DNA of 64,000 nucleotides. Origin: Neoceratodus forsteri (lineage: Eukaryota; Chordata; Ceratodontiformes; Ceratodontidae). The stretch spans positions 822,055,001 to 822,119,000 of the forward strand of contig CM057459.1 in the NCBI GenBank assembly GCA_016271365.2. Direction: 5' to 3'. A model generated the notes under the pieces. The model saw nothing but the letters and a program-made list of their open reading frames with translations. It made no database searches and was not told where the DNA came from. Both the position numbers and the translations under genes were made by a program. Of this stretch, positions 33,986 to 44,809 are shown piece by piece. Each line of letters starts with the position of its first letter. Position 1 is the first letter of the stretch.

Positions 33986-35745
33986 TTTTTGAGAATGATA
34001 ACGAGAAATAATGAATGTAATGCTGCGGCGGGAGCACGGGGCCTGCCACATGATGTCTTGCGGCATAATAACAGGAGCAGCAATGCAAACAGAAATGCTA
34101 ACAGTGGCACACATGGTAACACAAGCTCGAATGAGAACAGAAAGGGTAACGCACACAGTGGCGCAGACGGGAACAGTGTGCCATGTGATGTCTTGTCACA
34201 TAGTAACATGGTGCATGTAAATGGAAATGTCAATGGGCATGGTGACACAAAGTGAAACAGAAAGAGAAACAGTACGGTACACACAAATGGCAAAAAAGTA
34301 ACAGAAAAGTAAGCACAAATGAAAACACAAAGGATAATGCACATAGGGCCCCGCGCTCCCGGCACATAATGCAGCAGCGGAAGCACTCCAGCCACATGAT
34401 GTCTTGTGGCATAGTAACAGGAAGAGCAACGCAAACAGAAGCGCTAACAGTGGCGCACATGGTAACGTAAGCGCAGATGACAACAGAAAGGACAATGCAC
34501 ACGGTGGCATAGATGGGAACAGTCTGCCACGTGATGTGTTGTCACATAATGTATGGTGCCTGCAAGCGGAAATGTCAATGGGCATGGTGACACAAGTGAA
34601 ACAGAAGAGAAACAGTACTGTGACACAAATGGAAAAAATAACAAGCATGAGAGTGCAAATAAGCATAAAGGATAACACACATAGGGCCCAGCAGCTCCTG
34701 GCGTAATGCAGCAGTGGGACCACGGGGCCCAAAGGGCCCTGCACTCCCACCACATGATGTCTTGTGGCATAGTAACAGGAAGAGCAACGCAAACAGAAGT
34801 GCTAACATTGGCGCACAAGGTAACGCAAGCGCGAATGAGAACAGAAAGGGTATCGAACACAGTGGCATAGACGGGAACAGCGTGCCAAGTGATGTCTTGT
34901 CACATAGTCACATGGTGCCTGTAAATGGAAATGTCAATGGGCATGGTGACACAAAGTGAAACAGAAAGAGAAACAGTACAGTAGACACAAATGGCAAAAA
35001 AGTAACAGAAACGCAAGCGCAAATGAAAACACAAAGGATGACGCACGTGGTGGCATTGGGGTGTGCATTGGGATTGTCAGCCCTAACTCTCACCCCATGA
35101 CACGTGTAAAGCAGCAGAAGTATAGGAGAATGGGGTGAGAAGTTAGGACCCACGATCCCAATGCACACCCCAATGCCAGTTGGGGTGGTGGGTGGGGGGG
35201 TGCAAGGGGGGTTTTCAACCCTAGCAACGAATTTCCTCACTTTTGTCGCTGTGGAACAACCCTAACTAATGAATTAAATGGAGTTTTTGCCTCTAATTTT
35301 CCTTCTTTTTGAGAATGATAATGAGAAATAGTGAATGTAATGCAGCGGCGGGAGCGCAGGGCCCTCCGGGACCAGCGCTCCCACCGCTCATAATGTGGCG
35401 GGGCGGGGCCACCACATGATGTCTTGTGGCATCCTAACAGGGACAGCAACGCAAACAGAAATGCTAACAGTGGCGCACATGGTAACACAAGTGCAAATGA
35501 GAACAGAAAGGGTAACGCACATGGCGTAAATGGGAATGGTATGCCACGTGATGTGTTGTCACATAGTAATATGGTGCCTGCAAACAGAAATGTCAATGGG
35601 CATGGTGACGTAAAGTGAAACAGAAAGATAAACAGTACTGTAGACAGAAATGGCAAAAAATAACAGAAACGCAAGCGCAAATGAAAACACAAAGGATAAC
35701 GTACATGGTGGCGCAGACGTCAACGGTAAGTGATACGGGTATGGA
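33986..35745 (-). repeat. Degenerate tandem units (right arm)
   Basis: Four reversed units of the GCGTTA/TGTTAC-rich repeat (about 33990-34260, 34260-34570, 34720-34980 and 35400-35720). Recurring cores are CCACATGATGTCTTGTGGCA and 'aatggaaatgtcaatgggcatggtgaca'. Numerous 60-200-residue frames on both strands are artefacts of this repeat. Confidence 0.75.
35052..35177. mobile_element. Mini palindromic element (right copy)
   Basis: 126 bp with 23-bp perfect inverted ends beginning GGCATTGGGGTGTGCATTGG and ending with the exact complement. The interior holds 'ccctaactctcaccccat' opposed to 'atggggtgagaagttagga', so most of the unit can fold. Related phrases ('ggcattggggtgtgcc', 'tataggagaatggggtga') occur at 10780-11070. 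Confidence 0.7.
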
Positions 35746-35999
35746 ACCGCAAGCGGAAAGGGCAACAGTAACAGTAATGTAAGCGCACAGGCTGGTTTTC
35801 CCCAAAACCTGCATAGAGAAAGACAGTGAGTACAAATAATGTATGCATAATAATGAGTATTGGCGCAGAAAATGAGATCTTGGAATACTAAATATCTCAG
35901 GAACCGTACGACATAGAAAAAAAATTTAAAAGTCATATTATTTACAACTGTCCTGGCTAATTTGGATCAAGGGGCTAAGAAATTTTTAGACGAAAAGTT

Positions 36000-36580
36000 C
36001 GTATCTCGCACCATTTCCGAGATACGGGCCCTGAAAGGCGCGGCGAACGCCGTAATGTTATCCTATGGGAAAAAAAGAAAAGTTTGGAGTGCCATAACTT
36101 TGCGTCCCTGTAAAGTTTTTTCACCAAACCACTGAAAGGCACATCTGTGGGCTGTTGGCTGTCTTCCCTACAAATTTCAGGAAAAAAGACCAAACCGTTA
36201 TTTTGCAGCAGGGATCCAAAGGATTTCTGTAATGCGTTGGGCCCCGTAATGTTATCCTAAGGGAAAAACCATCAACTTTGGAGTGCCGTAACTTTGCCGC
36301 CGTGTGATATTTTTTCACCAAACTACTGAAAGGCACATCTGTGGGCTGTTGGCTGTGTTTCCTCCAAATTTCAGGAAAAAAGACCAAACCGTTATCTTGC
36401 AGCAGGGTGCCAAAGGATTTCTGTAATGCGTTGGGCACCGTAATGTTATCCTATGGGAAAAAACGTCAACTATGGAGTGCCGTAACTTTGCCGATGTGTA
36501 ATATTTTTTCAATAGAGCACTGAAAGGCACATCTGTGAGATGTCGGCTCCGTTCCTTCCAAATTTCAGCCCAAAACTCCC
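36000..36580 (-). repeat. ~194-bp tandem repeat (right arm)
   Basis: Mirror of 26560-27130. The anchor ACTGAAAGGCACATCTGTG recurs near 36131, 36325 and 36517, with TAATGTTATCCTA(T/A)GGGAAAAA between anchors. Confidence 0.85.
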
Positions 36581-37359
36581 AACGATTCTTTTGCAGCGCA
36601 GTGCCAAAGAATCGCCGTCACTGTCCCACAGATGGAAAATTACTGTTGCAATTTGTGAAAGCTTTCGTAAAAAAGTTTGACACTTTCGTGAGCATGAAAG
36701 TAATTTGCGAAAGTTCTTTTTCCAGAAATTTGAAAAACATATTTCTGGGGTGTTTTACCACAAAATAAAGACATGGCAAGCATCCTCAGGGCCCGACTAG
36801 GTGAATACAAAAGAATTAGGTTGCTAGAGGTCCCAAATTTAAATGCCAACCATTTTCTGATCACCAACTGAAAGCAAAATGGCCGATTTGCGAAAGTAAC
36901 AGGCCCATTTGCGAAAGTAAAAATGCATTTGCGAAAGTGTTGAACTTTTTGTTAACTTTTCCCATTGACTTATGATGGGAAACTGTTTTTTGAATAACTT
37001 TTGAACCGTTTATTATTTTTTCATGAAATCTTTGAAAGGCACATCGGGGACCCTGGCCGCATGTTCCCTGAAGATTTCAGACCAGTCGCACAAACCATAA
37101 GACCTGTAGGCGCGACCGTAGAATTCCAGAAAAAGCATAAACGAGCGCACAGATCACGCTTAATAACTCCGCAGCTGTATATCCAACCACTACAAAACTT
37201 GGCAGATCCCAAGGCCTATGGTTCTTGATCATGTTTTCCAAATTTCAGCCAAATCTGTCATACGGTTGCAAAGTAATTAAGGTACAAAGTTTTGGGGTTT
37301 AACATAGAAATGGCTCCTCAACCCTAACTATGGTAGCACTACCATGCTACCATAATACA

Positions 37360-37445
37360 CACAAACACACACCCACACATATACACATATATATATATAT
37401 ATATAAATATATATATGCATATATGTATACATACATTCACACTTA
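37360..37445. repeat. TA/CA-rich microsatellite at the right edge of the palindrome
   Basis: Mixed ACACAC and TATATA repeats following the right arm, mirroring 25698-25815. Confidence 0.85.
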
Positions 37446-37636
37446 TATACATACATATACACACCACAGTGAATCACCACATAGAATAGAAATTAGCCAA
37501 ATAGATTTTACTTCCATCAAGTGGTTCAGAGTGACAATGCAGCACATAAAGAGGTTAAGGTATAGAGGGAGCAAGAAGGAGGAATAGAGGGAGGAGCAGT
37601 GATTCTAGCTATGCTTCTTACTCAACCAGGAGGTCT

Positions 37637-39400
37637 CTATCGAGGACATTTGCGAATCTCTTTGACAGAACAATCCAGCAGTGTATTAAAGAAGGATAAC
37701 TTCACAGGAATTGCAAGTTTGAGAGACTTTTGTATGGTGTTCCAAAGGGCAGGAAGGGTGTAGCTTATAGCCAATTTATCAAAATGAGATCTGACCTTGG
37801 GGACAACAAGAGAAATATACGATAGACTTCTCAGTGGATAGCAACCCATGATACACCAGTGCAAGCAATCTGTGATACATTGATGGAGCTTGTTGATAAT
37901 GTCTCTATAGGTCCATAGAACTGAGTTCCTTTGGTGCCTAAAACTCAGTGAACAGCATCCTACAGCTGCATAAAGAGAGCACTGGTGAGTGGAATAGGGT
38001 GCATCCATAATAAATCTAAGTGCTCTACGGTATAATGTGTCGAGTTTAGACAATGCACTTTTCAGGCTTTGACCATACAAAAAGTCAGCATAGTCCAACA
38101 GTGATAAAAAGGTTGTTTGGACCAGACTAGTTTTTGCTTCCAAGGTTAGCTGGTGCATAATCCTAAAAATGAGACCCAGCCATTGCCTAAGCTTCTTGGA
38201 GAGCTCCTCAATGTGGTCAATGAATGAAAGTTTATAGTCTATCCAGACCCCTAGATATTTAAACATGTCAACATGTTCAAGAGGCTCTCCTAAGAGAGTT
38301 GTTATATATGGTATATTACCATGGTTAAATTTATAGGTAGCATGGTCCAATGGGGAAAAAAGCATAGTTTTAGTTTTTTGCTCTTTTTTTTTTTTGCTTT
38401 TAGGAGTAATTTTAGATATAATAGATTTTTCTGCAAAAGGTAAAAATCCACCTGGAGGTCACTGAATGCTGGCTTGCGGGAGGGTCTATCAATATAAATA
38501 ACAGTATTATCGGCAAACAGGTGAATGCTTGCTGATTTGATACCTGTGTTGATGTTATTAATATGGATAGCAAAGAGTAAAGGGCCCAAATTAGACCCTT
38601 GTCGCACTCCCCTTTGAAGTACTTTTAAAGGAGACAGTTCCCCTTCAGCCTTAACTTGCTGATGGCACCCAATAAGGCAGTGTGTAAACCAGTTTAGTGC
38701 TGTACTTTCCAGCCCAGTGATTCTTAGTGTGGTTAACAGAAGGTCATGGTCCATGGTATCAAATGCTTTGCTCAGGTCAAGAAAATGGGTGCATATATGG
38801 TTTTTAGAATCCAGTGCATTTAGCCAGTCATTTTATACCTCGGCAAGGTCTGATACCATGCTGTGATGTGATCTTAAGCCAGACTGAAGAGGATTAAGGA
38901 GGTTGTGGTTCTCCAGATACTGCCTAAGCTATTTGACAATCTTCTCTAGTAATTAGACAGGGTAGGAAGAAGGGATATTGGACGGTAATTATTTAAGTCA
39001 CTAGGATCCCCAGATTTAAATAAGGGTAATATATGGGTAGTATTCCAAATAGTGGGGATGGTTCCCTGTGGAAGTGATAGGCTGAAGAGGTGGGTGAGTG
39101 TGGCTGCTAGTACATAATATCCTAGTTTAAAGAAGAAGGGCTCAGTGTGATCTGTGCCCCCACTTTTCTTCGTGTCCAGGGCCAGAAGAAGATTTTCTAC
39201 CTGTTTAAATATAATAGGGCTGAAAGAAAAGCCAGCTGTCTGCCCAGGTGTATGTAATGCTATGTAGTTAGAATCCTGGGTACATATTTGTGGCCTAAGG
39301 TTACTGGCTTGAGAAGTGTCAGATGCTAGCCCTGCAGTAGCAAAATGTTCATTGAGTAGGTACAATATCTTAGGTTTGTCAGTAAAACACACGCCACCAG
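37637..39400 (-). pseudogene. Reverse transcriptase of the 2A-bearing LINE
   Basis: From 39392: a linker with LLALDTKKSGGTDHTEPFFF (usual form K(S/A)xGxDxIP), then LPLFKSGDPSDLNNYRPISL. After a break, from 38754: MDHDLLLTTLRITGLES, VLQRGVRQGSNLGPLLFAIH (usual GVPQGS, here GVRQGS) and IHLFADNTVIY. The catalytic motif is FADN, so the second catalytic Asp of (Y/F)ADD is Asn. The C-terminal part at 38365-37637 includes FKYLGVWIDYKLSFIDHIEE, LSLLDYADFLYG and LYRRALRFIMDAPYSTHQC, a signature of L2/CR1-superfamily LINEs abundant in fish and amphibians. The Lys-rich run near 38390 reflects an expanded A-tract. It is inactive. Confidence 0.85.
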
Positions 39401-39913
39401 AGGAAATTTTGTGCAGGAGTGCACTGGTGGAGTTGTGGCCTTCAGTATTTTTTAGGGTTTTCCAGAATTTGCCGTACAGTTGGTTGAGTCATTAACCTCA
39501 GCGTGGAAATTTCTGGCTTTCTCAGCCCTAACCAGTCTAGTGCATTGATTCCTCAAGGTTCTAAAAGAAGCCCAATCAACCTACAGTTTAGTTTTTCTAG
39601 TTTTCTTCCAGAATTAAAAGTGCATGTGTGTTGGTGTCAATGACTAAATTTCAGAATATCTCATATGCATGCTCTACTGTGGAGGCTAGGTAGAAGTCCT
39701 ACCAGTTTGTAATTTGGAGGTCAATAAGAAAAGCATTTGGGTCAAAATACGGAAGACATAGCTTGAGGATATGTCTGGAGGTGGAGGAAACTTTTTCACC
39801 GACCTCACACAGGCTATTGTACAGTGGTCACTAATATTGTCGAAGAAGGTGGCAGAATGTGAAAAGAGGTGGGGCCTATTAACTAGGATTAGGCCCAGAA
39901 GAGTACTATGGGA

Positions 39914-40560
39914 TCAGTTTTTGATGTTTGGGTGGGTGGCTTCCATGACCAGCTGGCTAAGCCTAAAGGAGTCACAGATGTCTTTAAAGGGTCGAGATGT
40001 ACGAGAGAACCAGTCCAAATTGAAATTACCAAAGATGATAACTTCTGAGGTTGTGGTGCCTAACACATTACGCAAATGCTCCAGCACTTTAAGCACTGCA
40101 GAAGGGGGTCTGTAGTACCCCAAAATACAGAAAGAGAATGCTTTTGATATTTGGACCTTTAAGACTACACACTCAAATTATTTGGCCTCAGTAATAGCTT
40201 TGATTAAGGATGTAGAAAACGTGTTTTGAATATAGATTGCTACCCCTCCACCCCATGTAAGTCTGTCAGATCTGAACAGATTGTATGAGGGAATATTTAC
40301 CGCATGGTCCTTACTGGATTGTTTCAACCGGGATTCAGTGACAACGAGGACATCAGAACTAGAGTGGAGGGTACAGGCCTGGATGGCATCGAATTTCTTC
40401 AGCAGGCTACAGGTGTTAATGTGTAAGAAACTCATCCCCTTCAAATGAGGAAGATCTGAAGGTGCAGGAATGGACTGAAGAGGGCCAGGGTTAAGCTCAA
40501 CATTGCCTGCACATATTAGCAACAGTATAACTATTTTTTTTAGCGTGTTTAGTAATATAC
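39914..40560 (-). pseudogene. Leader, 2A motif and endonuclease of the LINE
   Basis: Reading from 40580: LRTCLLSILLNTLKKIVILL leads into LICAGNVELNPGPL, then after a short Pro-rich linker MSFLHINTCSLLKKFDAIQA (APE endonuclease motif I region, HINxxSL), VLVVTESRLKQ (the catalytic-Glu block; TES for the commoner SET/TET) and GGGVAIYI. After a break, at 40123-39914, comes VIIFGNFNLDW (usually GDFN, here GNFN, replacing a conserved acidic residue). Order and motifs fit an L2/CR1-type APE endonuclease. Confidence 0.8.
40481..40507 (-). other. 2A-like (ribosome-skipping) motif
   Basis: Encodes GNVELNPGP, one residue from the consensus D-V/I-E-x-N-P-G-P, in which the nascent peptide is released between Gly and the final Pro. 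A hydrophobic run (KIVILLLICA) precedes it, as in 2A-like sequences described at the N-terminus of several LINE clades. Asn replaces the consensus Asp at the first position, which may weaken activity. Confidence 0.75.
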
Positions 40561-40569
40561 TAAGTAAGC

Positions 40570-40745
40570 AAGTCCTTAGAAACATAGAAACATAGGAGTT
40601 GATGGCAGATAAGGACCACAAGGCCCATCCAGTCTGTCCTTCTTCTTTTATGTGTGCAGAAGGAGGTAGACAGTGAATTTGTGGGACATTGTCCAAAGGG
40701 TTCCAAGGTGGCATACAGCAGCAACCCAACCAAGAAAACAAAAGG
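40570..40745 (-). mobile_element. CR1 3'-end fragment next to the 2A LINE
   Basis: The plus strand shows GAAACATAGAAACATAGG then 'agttgatggcagataaggaccacaaggcccatccagtctgtcc', the complement of the CR1 3' terminus. It ends about 60 bp upstream of the 2A motif and makes up the first ~54 residues of the frame that runs through that motif. It therefore interrupts the LINE 5' region. Confidence 0.75.
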
Positions 40746-41150
40746 CCTAATAGAAGGAGAGGAGGACAAGTTTAGAAAGTAGTATCCCCCCATAGTATGT
40801 ATTTCCTTTTATGAAATGCATACAAGAGGTTGTGGAATGCTCGCCTGTGTCATATGTTTGGAGAAGGGAGCAATCATTATATATTTTTGGGGTACAGGGG
40901 GTACAGTGTTTGTAGGCATGGCAAGAAGCTGAAGAAGGCAGATCCTCACAGCTACTAGGTATCCAAGTAGGATTAGTATAGGAGGCATATTGACTGTGTA
41001 ATGCATTGTAGAAAGAAGCTATAAGGCTAATAGATACCGTAGATCCAGCTAGTAGGGCAGGAAACCATCAACTAACACCAGCCAGTAAGAAGAAGATAGA
41101 TGAGAAGGGTGGGGCAATTGTGTATTTAATAGTGGCCAGGGTTAGGGCAG
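40746..41150. other. Possible 5' UTR of the 2A LINE
   Basis: Non-coding sequence upstream (minus-strand sense) of the LINE leader. No repeat unit is seen here. Assignment to the LINE is inferred only from position. Confidence 0.3.
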
Positions 41151-41158
41151 GAGGGAGG

Positions 41159-41510
41159 GACAAAATAATGGTATAATAGAGTACAACAGAGTGAGCCAGA
41201 GAGCCCTACCAAGTCCTGTCCAAGCTGAGTTTCCAGCCCATGGTCTACAAGATAGAAGCAGCACGGTACTCAGGCTACAGAGAACAGCCAATAGCAGGAG
41301 CAGTAGAGAAGCTGGCAACCAGTCATGGGCAAAGCCATGCAGCCAGAAGCCAATCACAAAGCAGGGATTCAGTAATGGTTTAGCATACCTTGTAGCCAGG
41401 TCCTGTGAATCAGGAGGTGTGTAGAGCTTTCAGCTGCAGTCAGAGGTCAGAAAAACAAGCCATGGGTTTGCTGTGCTGCCCGATAGAGGGCACTACCTGG
41501 AGAAGGAGAA
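41159..41510 (-). repeat. Duplicated ~350-bp block, copy 1
   Basis: The block starting 'acaaaataatggtataatagagtacaacagag' and running through 'ggctacagagaacagcca' and 'gtagccaggtcctg' recurs at 42027-42385. Read on the minus strand it contains CTATTGGCTGTTCTCTG (a CCAAT-box-like element) and GC-rich sequence. This copy carries only one unit of the 108-bp repeat. Confidence 0.8.
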
Positions 41511-41514
41511 AAAT

Positions 41515-42015
41515 AAAATAATTCAGCAATTTGAGGAGATAGCCCTCAAATCAGCAGAGTGCTAAATCAGTGGTAGGGGTCTGTAAAACAAAGGAGATGA
41601 AAGGAATAATTATTAACTGCTTTCAGTCTCCTGGCTAAGGGGTTGGGGTAAGTAGATGGGAGAACTATCATGGAAGTGAAAGGTTGTCTAGCTTTTGGCA
41701 CCAGGATAAACTGAGAAGAGACATGGGGGGTAGAAGTTAAAATCTGGAAGCCAGGCAGTGGGAAAGAGAAAAAGGAAAAATATTTATGCGGTCAGACAGG
41801 GCCAAAGAAAATCACCCAGAAAGGTTAGAGTTTTTGAAAAGATGCAGTATAGATCCTTACAGAGCAACCTGAACTCCTAATGACAAAAATCCTTACTTCT
41901 TGTGCTCCATATTTAACCTTATTGTAAAAAATTGCAGAGTACAATATAGCATATGTCTGGCTAAGCTAACAGTTGGAATACTAGCATAACAACATTCAGG
42001 CATATTATGAATTTA
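41515..42015. other. Spacer between the duplicated blocks; nothing recognised
   Basis: AT-rich sequence between the two copies of the ~350-bp block. No coding or repeat structure was identified. Confidence 0.4.
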
Positions 42016-42026
42016 AACAGAGTGAG

Positions 42027-42810
42027 CAAAATAATGGTATAATAGAGTACAACAGAGCAAGCTGGAGAGCCCAAGCAATTCCTGTCCGAGCCAAGTTTCA
42101 GCCCACGGTCTCCGAGAGAGAAGCCATGCGGTTCTCAGGCTACAGAGAACAGCCAAAAGTAGGAGCAGTAGAGAAGATGGCAACCAATCACAGGCAAATC
42201 CATACAACCAGGAGCCAACCACGTAGCTGGGATTCAGTCCCGGTTCAGCATACCTTGTTAGCCAGGTCCTGGTAGTCAGTAGGCAGGTAGAGCTTGGAGC
42301 AGCAGCTGGAGGGCAGAAACATAAGCTGTGGGTCAGCTGTGCTGCCTGATCGAGGGCATTACCTTGTAGCCAGGTCCTGGGAGTCAGGAGGTGGGTAGAG
42401 CTTGGAACAGCAGCTGGAGAGCATAAATACAAGCCGTGGGTTGGCTGTCCTGCCAGATCAGGGGTTCTACCTTGTAGCCAGGTCCTGGGAGTTGGGAGGT
42501 GGCTAGATCTTGGAGCAGTTGTGGGAAGGCAGAAACACAAGCCGTGGGTCGGCTGTAGTGCCTGATCGAGGGTGCTACCTGGTAGCCAGGTCCTGGGAGT
42601 CGGGAAGTGGTAGAGCTTGGAGCGACAGCCAGAGAGTAGAAATACAGACTGCAGCTTGGTTGTGCTGCCCGATTGAGGGCACTACCTTGTAGCCATGTCC
42701 TGGGAGTCAGGAAGTGGGTAGAGCTTGGAGCAACAGCCAGAGGGCAGAAACACAAGCCTTGGGTTGGCTGTGCTACCAGATAGAGGGTGCTACCAGGACA
42801 AATTCCCAAG
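42027..42810 (-). repeat. Duplicated block, copy 2, with a 108-bp tandem repeat
   Basis: After the shared block (42027-42250) come five units of about 108 bp. Anchors GTAGCCAGGTCCTGGGAGTC (with variants) lie at about 42256, 42366, 42475, 42582 and 42690. Each unit runs 'gtgggtagagcttggagcagcagc', 'gcagaaacacaagccgtgggt', 'tggctgtgctgcc' and 'gatcgagggcactacctt'. The open frames on both strands mirror the tandem unit. Confidence 0.85.
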
Positions 42811-42829
42811 ATGTACAGTATAATAAAGG

Positions 42830-44140
42830 CTTTGGGACTCCAGAAATGTTTTTCCAACAGATTCTGCAAATCTATTTGTACAAGTTAGGTTTCCTAAACT
42901 CTGTACAAATGGCAAATTTCACCACAATTTCCTCTGTACTGTATTGGTAGGTATGTGGGATCAGTGAATCGGTTCTATATCAGCATTTAGTTTCATGACA
43001 AATACCTTACATTTATTATAGTAATATGTTTTGAATTTGTTTTCAGTTCAAGTTTTGACTTACACTGTATATGAAAAAATAAGAAAACAAAACTTAATAA
43101 AGCTAATGTGTCAAGAACAGAAAAACTGAGCAAAGAAATGGGATGTGACTTTATGATCTCTCTTATGAGCCATGACTCTCAAGGTACTACTGGCAGTGTC
43201 CATATCACACAAAATGCCATTTCTCTGAACCAGCAAGCAGGAGCAAGCACATTTATTCAAATCTAAGACTTCAAACATAAAATCAAGGATGCAAAACAAA
43301 TGGCAGAACAACAGATACTATAGTACTCAAACTAAAATGCAAAATAATATGCTAATAGATACAATTGTTACAACTGTTGGGCCAATCAAGGTTAAGTGAA
43401 GAGGCAGCATACTGTAATAACCAAGGAAGAACAGATAACTAAATGCTTCAATGTGTATTTTGCCTCATCATTTTTTGGGAGTTTCAAAGTAAAATATATG
43501 GCATTTGTATGATACTGAAAAGGGTTGAAAAACATCAAAGACAGTAAATGAAAAACAGTGAAAGAAGGCATTGTGAAATGCATCCAAAAATTCTGAGGGA
43601 CCCAGCCAAGAAACTATTTACTGAAAAACTTTCGCAATAATATTAATTATTTCTCTGAGAACAATGCATATGCCTGATGATTGATGGTTGGCCCACATAC
43701 ATTAGTACTGATACTCAAATATGACTGAATGACTGAATCTAAGGATGTTACCATGTCAGCATAATGTAAATATCAGTATAACTGCTTGCATAATTACATG
43801 AAACTTACAGATACAGTTATGTAAGTTAGACTCAGGAGGCAAACACTGATTCTGAAAACAAAATCATAACTTATTTATCTTCTTACATTTTTTATGGCTG
43901 CATAGTAGAGCTATGCAACATATTGCTACAGTATGATATAGAAGAGAGAGGGACTTTGGAAGCATGTGACCGGATACCTCAACTGTGTCTTTCCACAGTA
44001 GAATTGAAGCACATGTGGTCCTCTCATTTACTACAATGCTGCTTCCCCCCCCCCATCCCCATGCATTATTATCCTTCTCTGAACTGATTTCTGGTTCATG
44101 TCCAGGTTCAGAGAAAGCACTTTGTTTCCTCGCCTTATGT
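42830..44140. other. No recognisable feature
   Basis: AT-rich DNA without recognisable genes or repeats. A short C-run lies at 44046-44054. Confidence 0.4.
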
Positions 44141-44149
44141 ATGTGATAA

Positions 44150-44560
44150 TGTTTTCCTGGTGTTTAGAGGCATCCCTCTGCCTTCTAATCAATGGCCACA
44201 TTATTTAACAATCTTTTCTAGGTGACTAGTGGCACCCCCATCCTCTGACCACCATCCCTTTTGTCTAATACTATTTCTGTGGTGTCTAGTGGCAATTATA
44301 TCCTCCAGTCATTGTGCCCAGTGTCTAGTGTTGTTTCCCTGATGTTTAGTGGCACTCCCACCCTTTGATCACCATCTCTGCTCTCTACTACTGTTTCCCT
44401 GGTATCTAGTTGTACCCCCACCCTCCATTCACTGTCCTCGTAATGTATTGCTGCTTCCCTAGTGTCTAGTGGCACCCACTACCTTCTGATCACCATCCCC
44501 TTTTTGCAGTATTGCTTCCTTGGTGTCTGTTGGCACCCCAACCTCTGATCTCCATTCCCA
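44150..44560 (+). repeat. 60-bp minisatellite, second locus
   Basis: Roughly six units of about 60-62 bp: 'ccctggtgtctagtggcaccccc', 'accctctgatcaccatcccttt' and 'gtctagtactgtt'. The core equals that of 15215-15860, 29 kb away. The minus-strand frame overlapping the end of the array is not a gene. Confidence 0.8.
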
Positions 44561-44809
44561 TAATGTCCTAATGTCAACTAAAGTAAAGGAAACTGTCCCT
44601 TGATGTTTTTTTTTAAACCTGCAAAAATGAAAACAGTCCCTCACTAATCTTCCCCATCCCAACTTCCCACTTAGCATCCACCACCCACACCACCCCCACA
44701 TGTCAGCACATGCAAACTCACCTGAACATGCCCCACAGTGAAGATCCACTCTTCAACTGAAGACATGTCCTGCTGCTACAACCACCAACTGAAATATGAG
44801 AAACTATGG

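Larger units (their letters stand above)
31776..37308 (-). repeat. Giant inverted repeat, right arm
   Basis: Reverse complement of 25840-30943 and slightly longer, because one degenerate tandem unit is extra (four versus three). Similarity is high through the inner half; for example the stretch at 32590-32800 matches 29960-30150 with only scattered differences. Order outward: nested long-ended element, tandem units, mini palindrome, ~194-bp repeats and AT-rich end modules, ending near 37308 before 'ccctaactatggtagcac' and the TA/CA run. Confidence 0.9.
37446..40560 (-). mobile_element. 2A-bearing L2/CR1-superfamily LINE
   Basis: A minus-strand non-LTR retrotransposon of at least 3 kb. Reading inwards from 40560: a hydrophobic leader, a 2A-like motif, an APE endonuclease and a reverse transcriptase with a long C-terminal region ending near 37637, then a short 3' UTR. 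Frames are interrupted many times, so the copy is dead. The 3' boundary near 37446 is a guess based on where the TA/CA repeat begins. The family is unlike both the CR1 copies and the L2 copy in this window. Confidence 0.85.

Noticed and set aside
27443..35936. Many open frames of 60-200 residues rich in Cys, Phe, Leu or Asn.
   Set aside because: They lie in degenerate tandem repeats of the palindrome arms, occur on both strands and in several frames at once, mirror each other between arms, and match no domain. The repeat rhythm is simply poor in stop codons.
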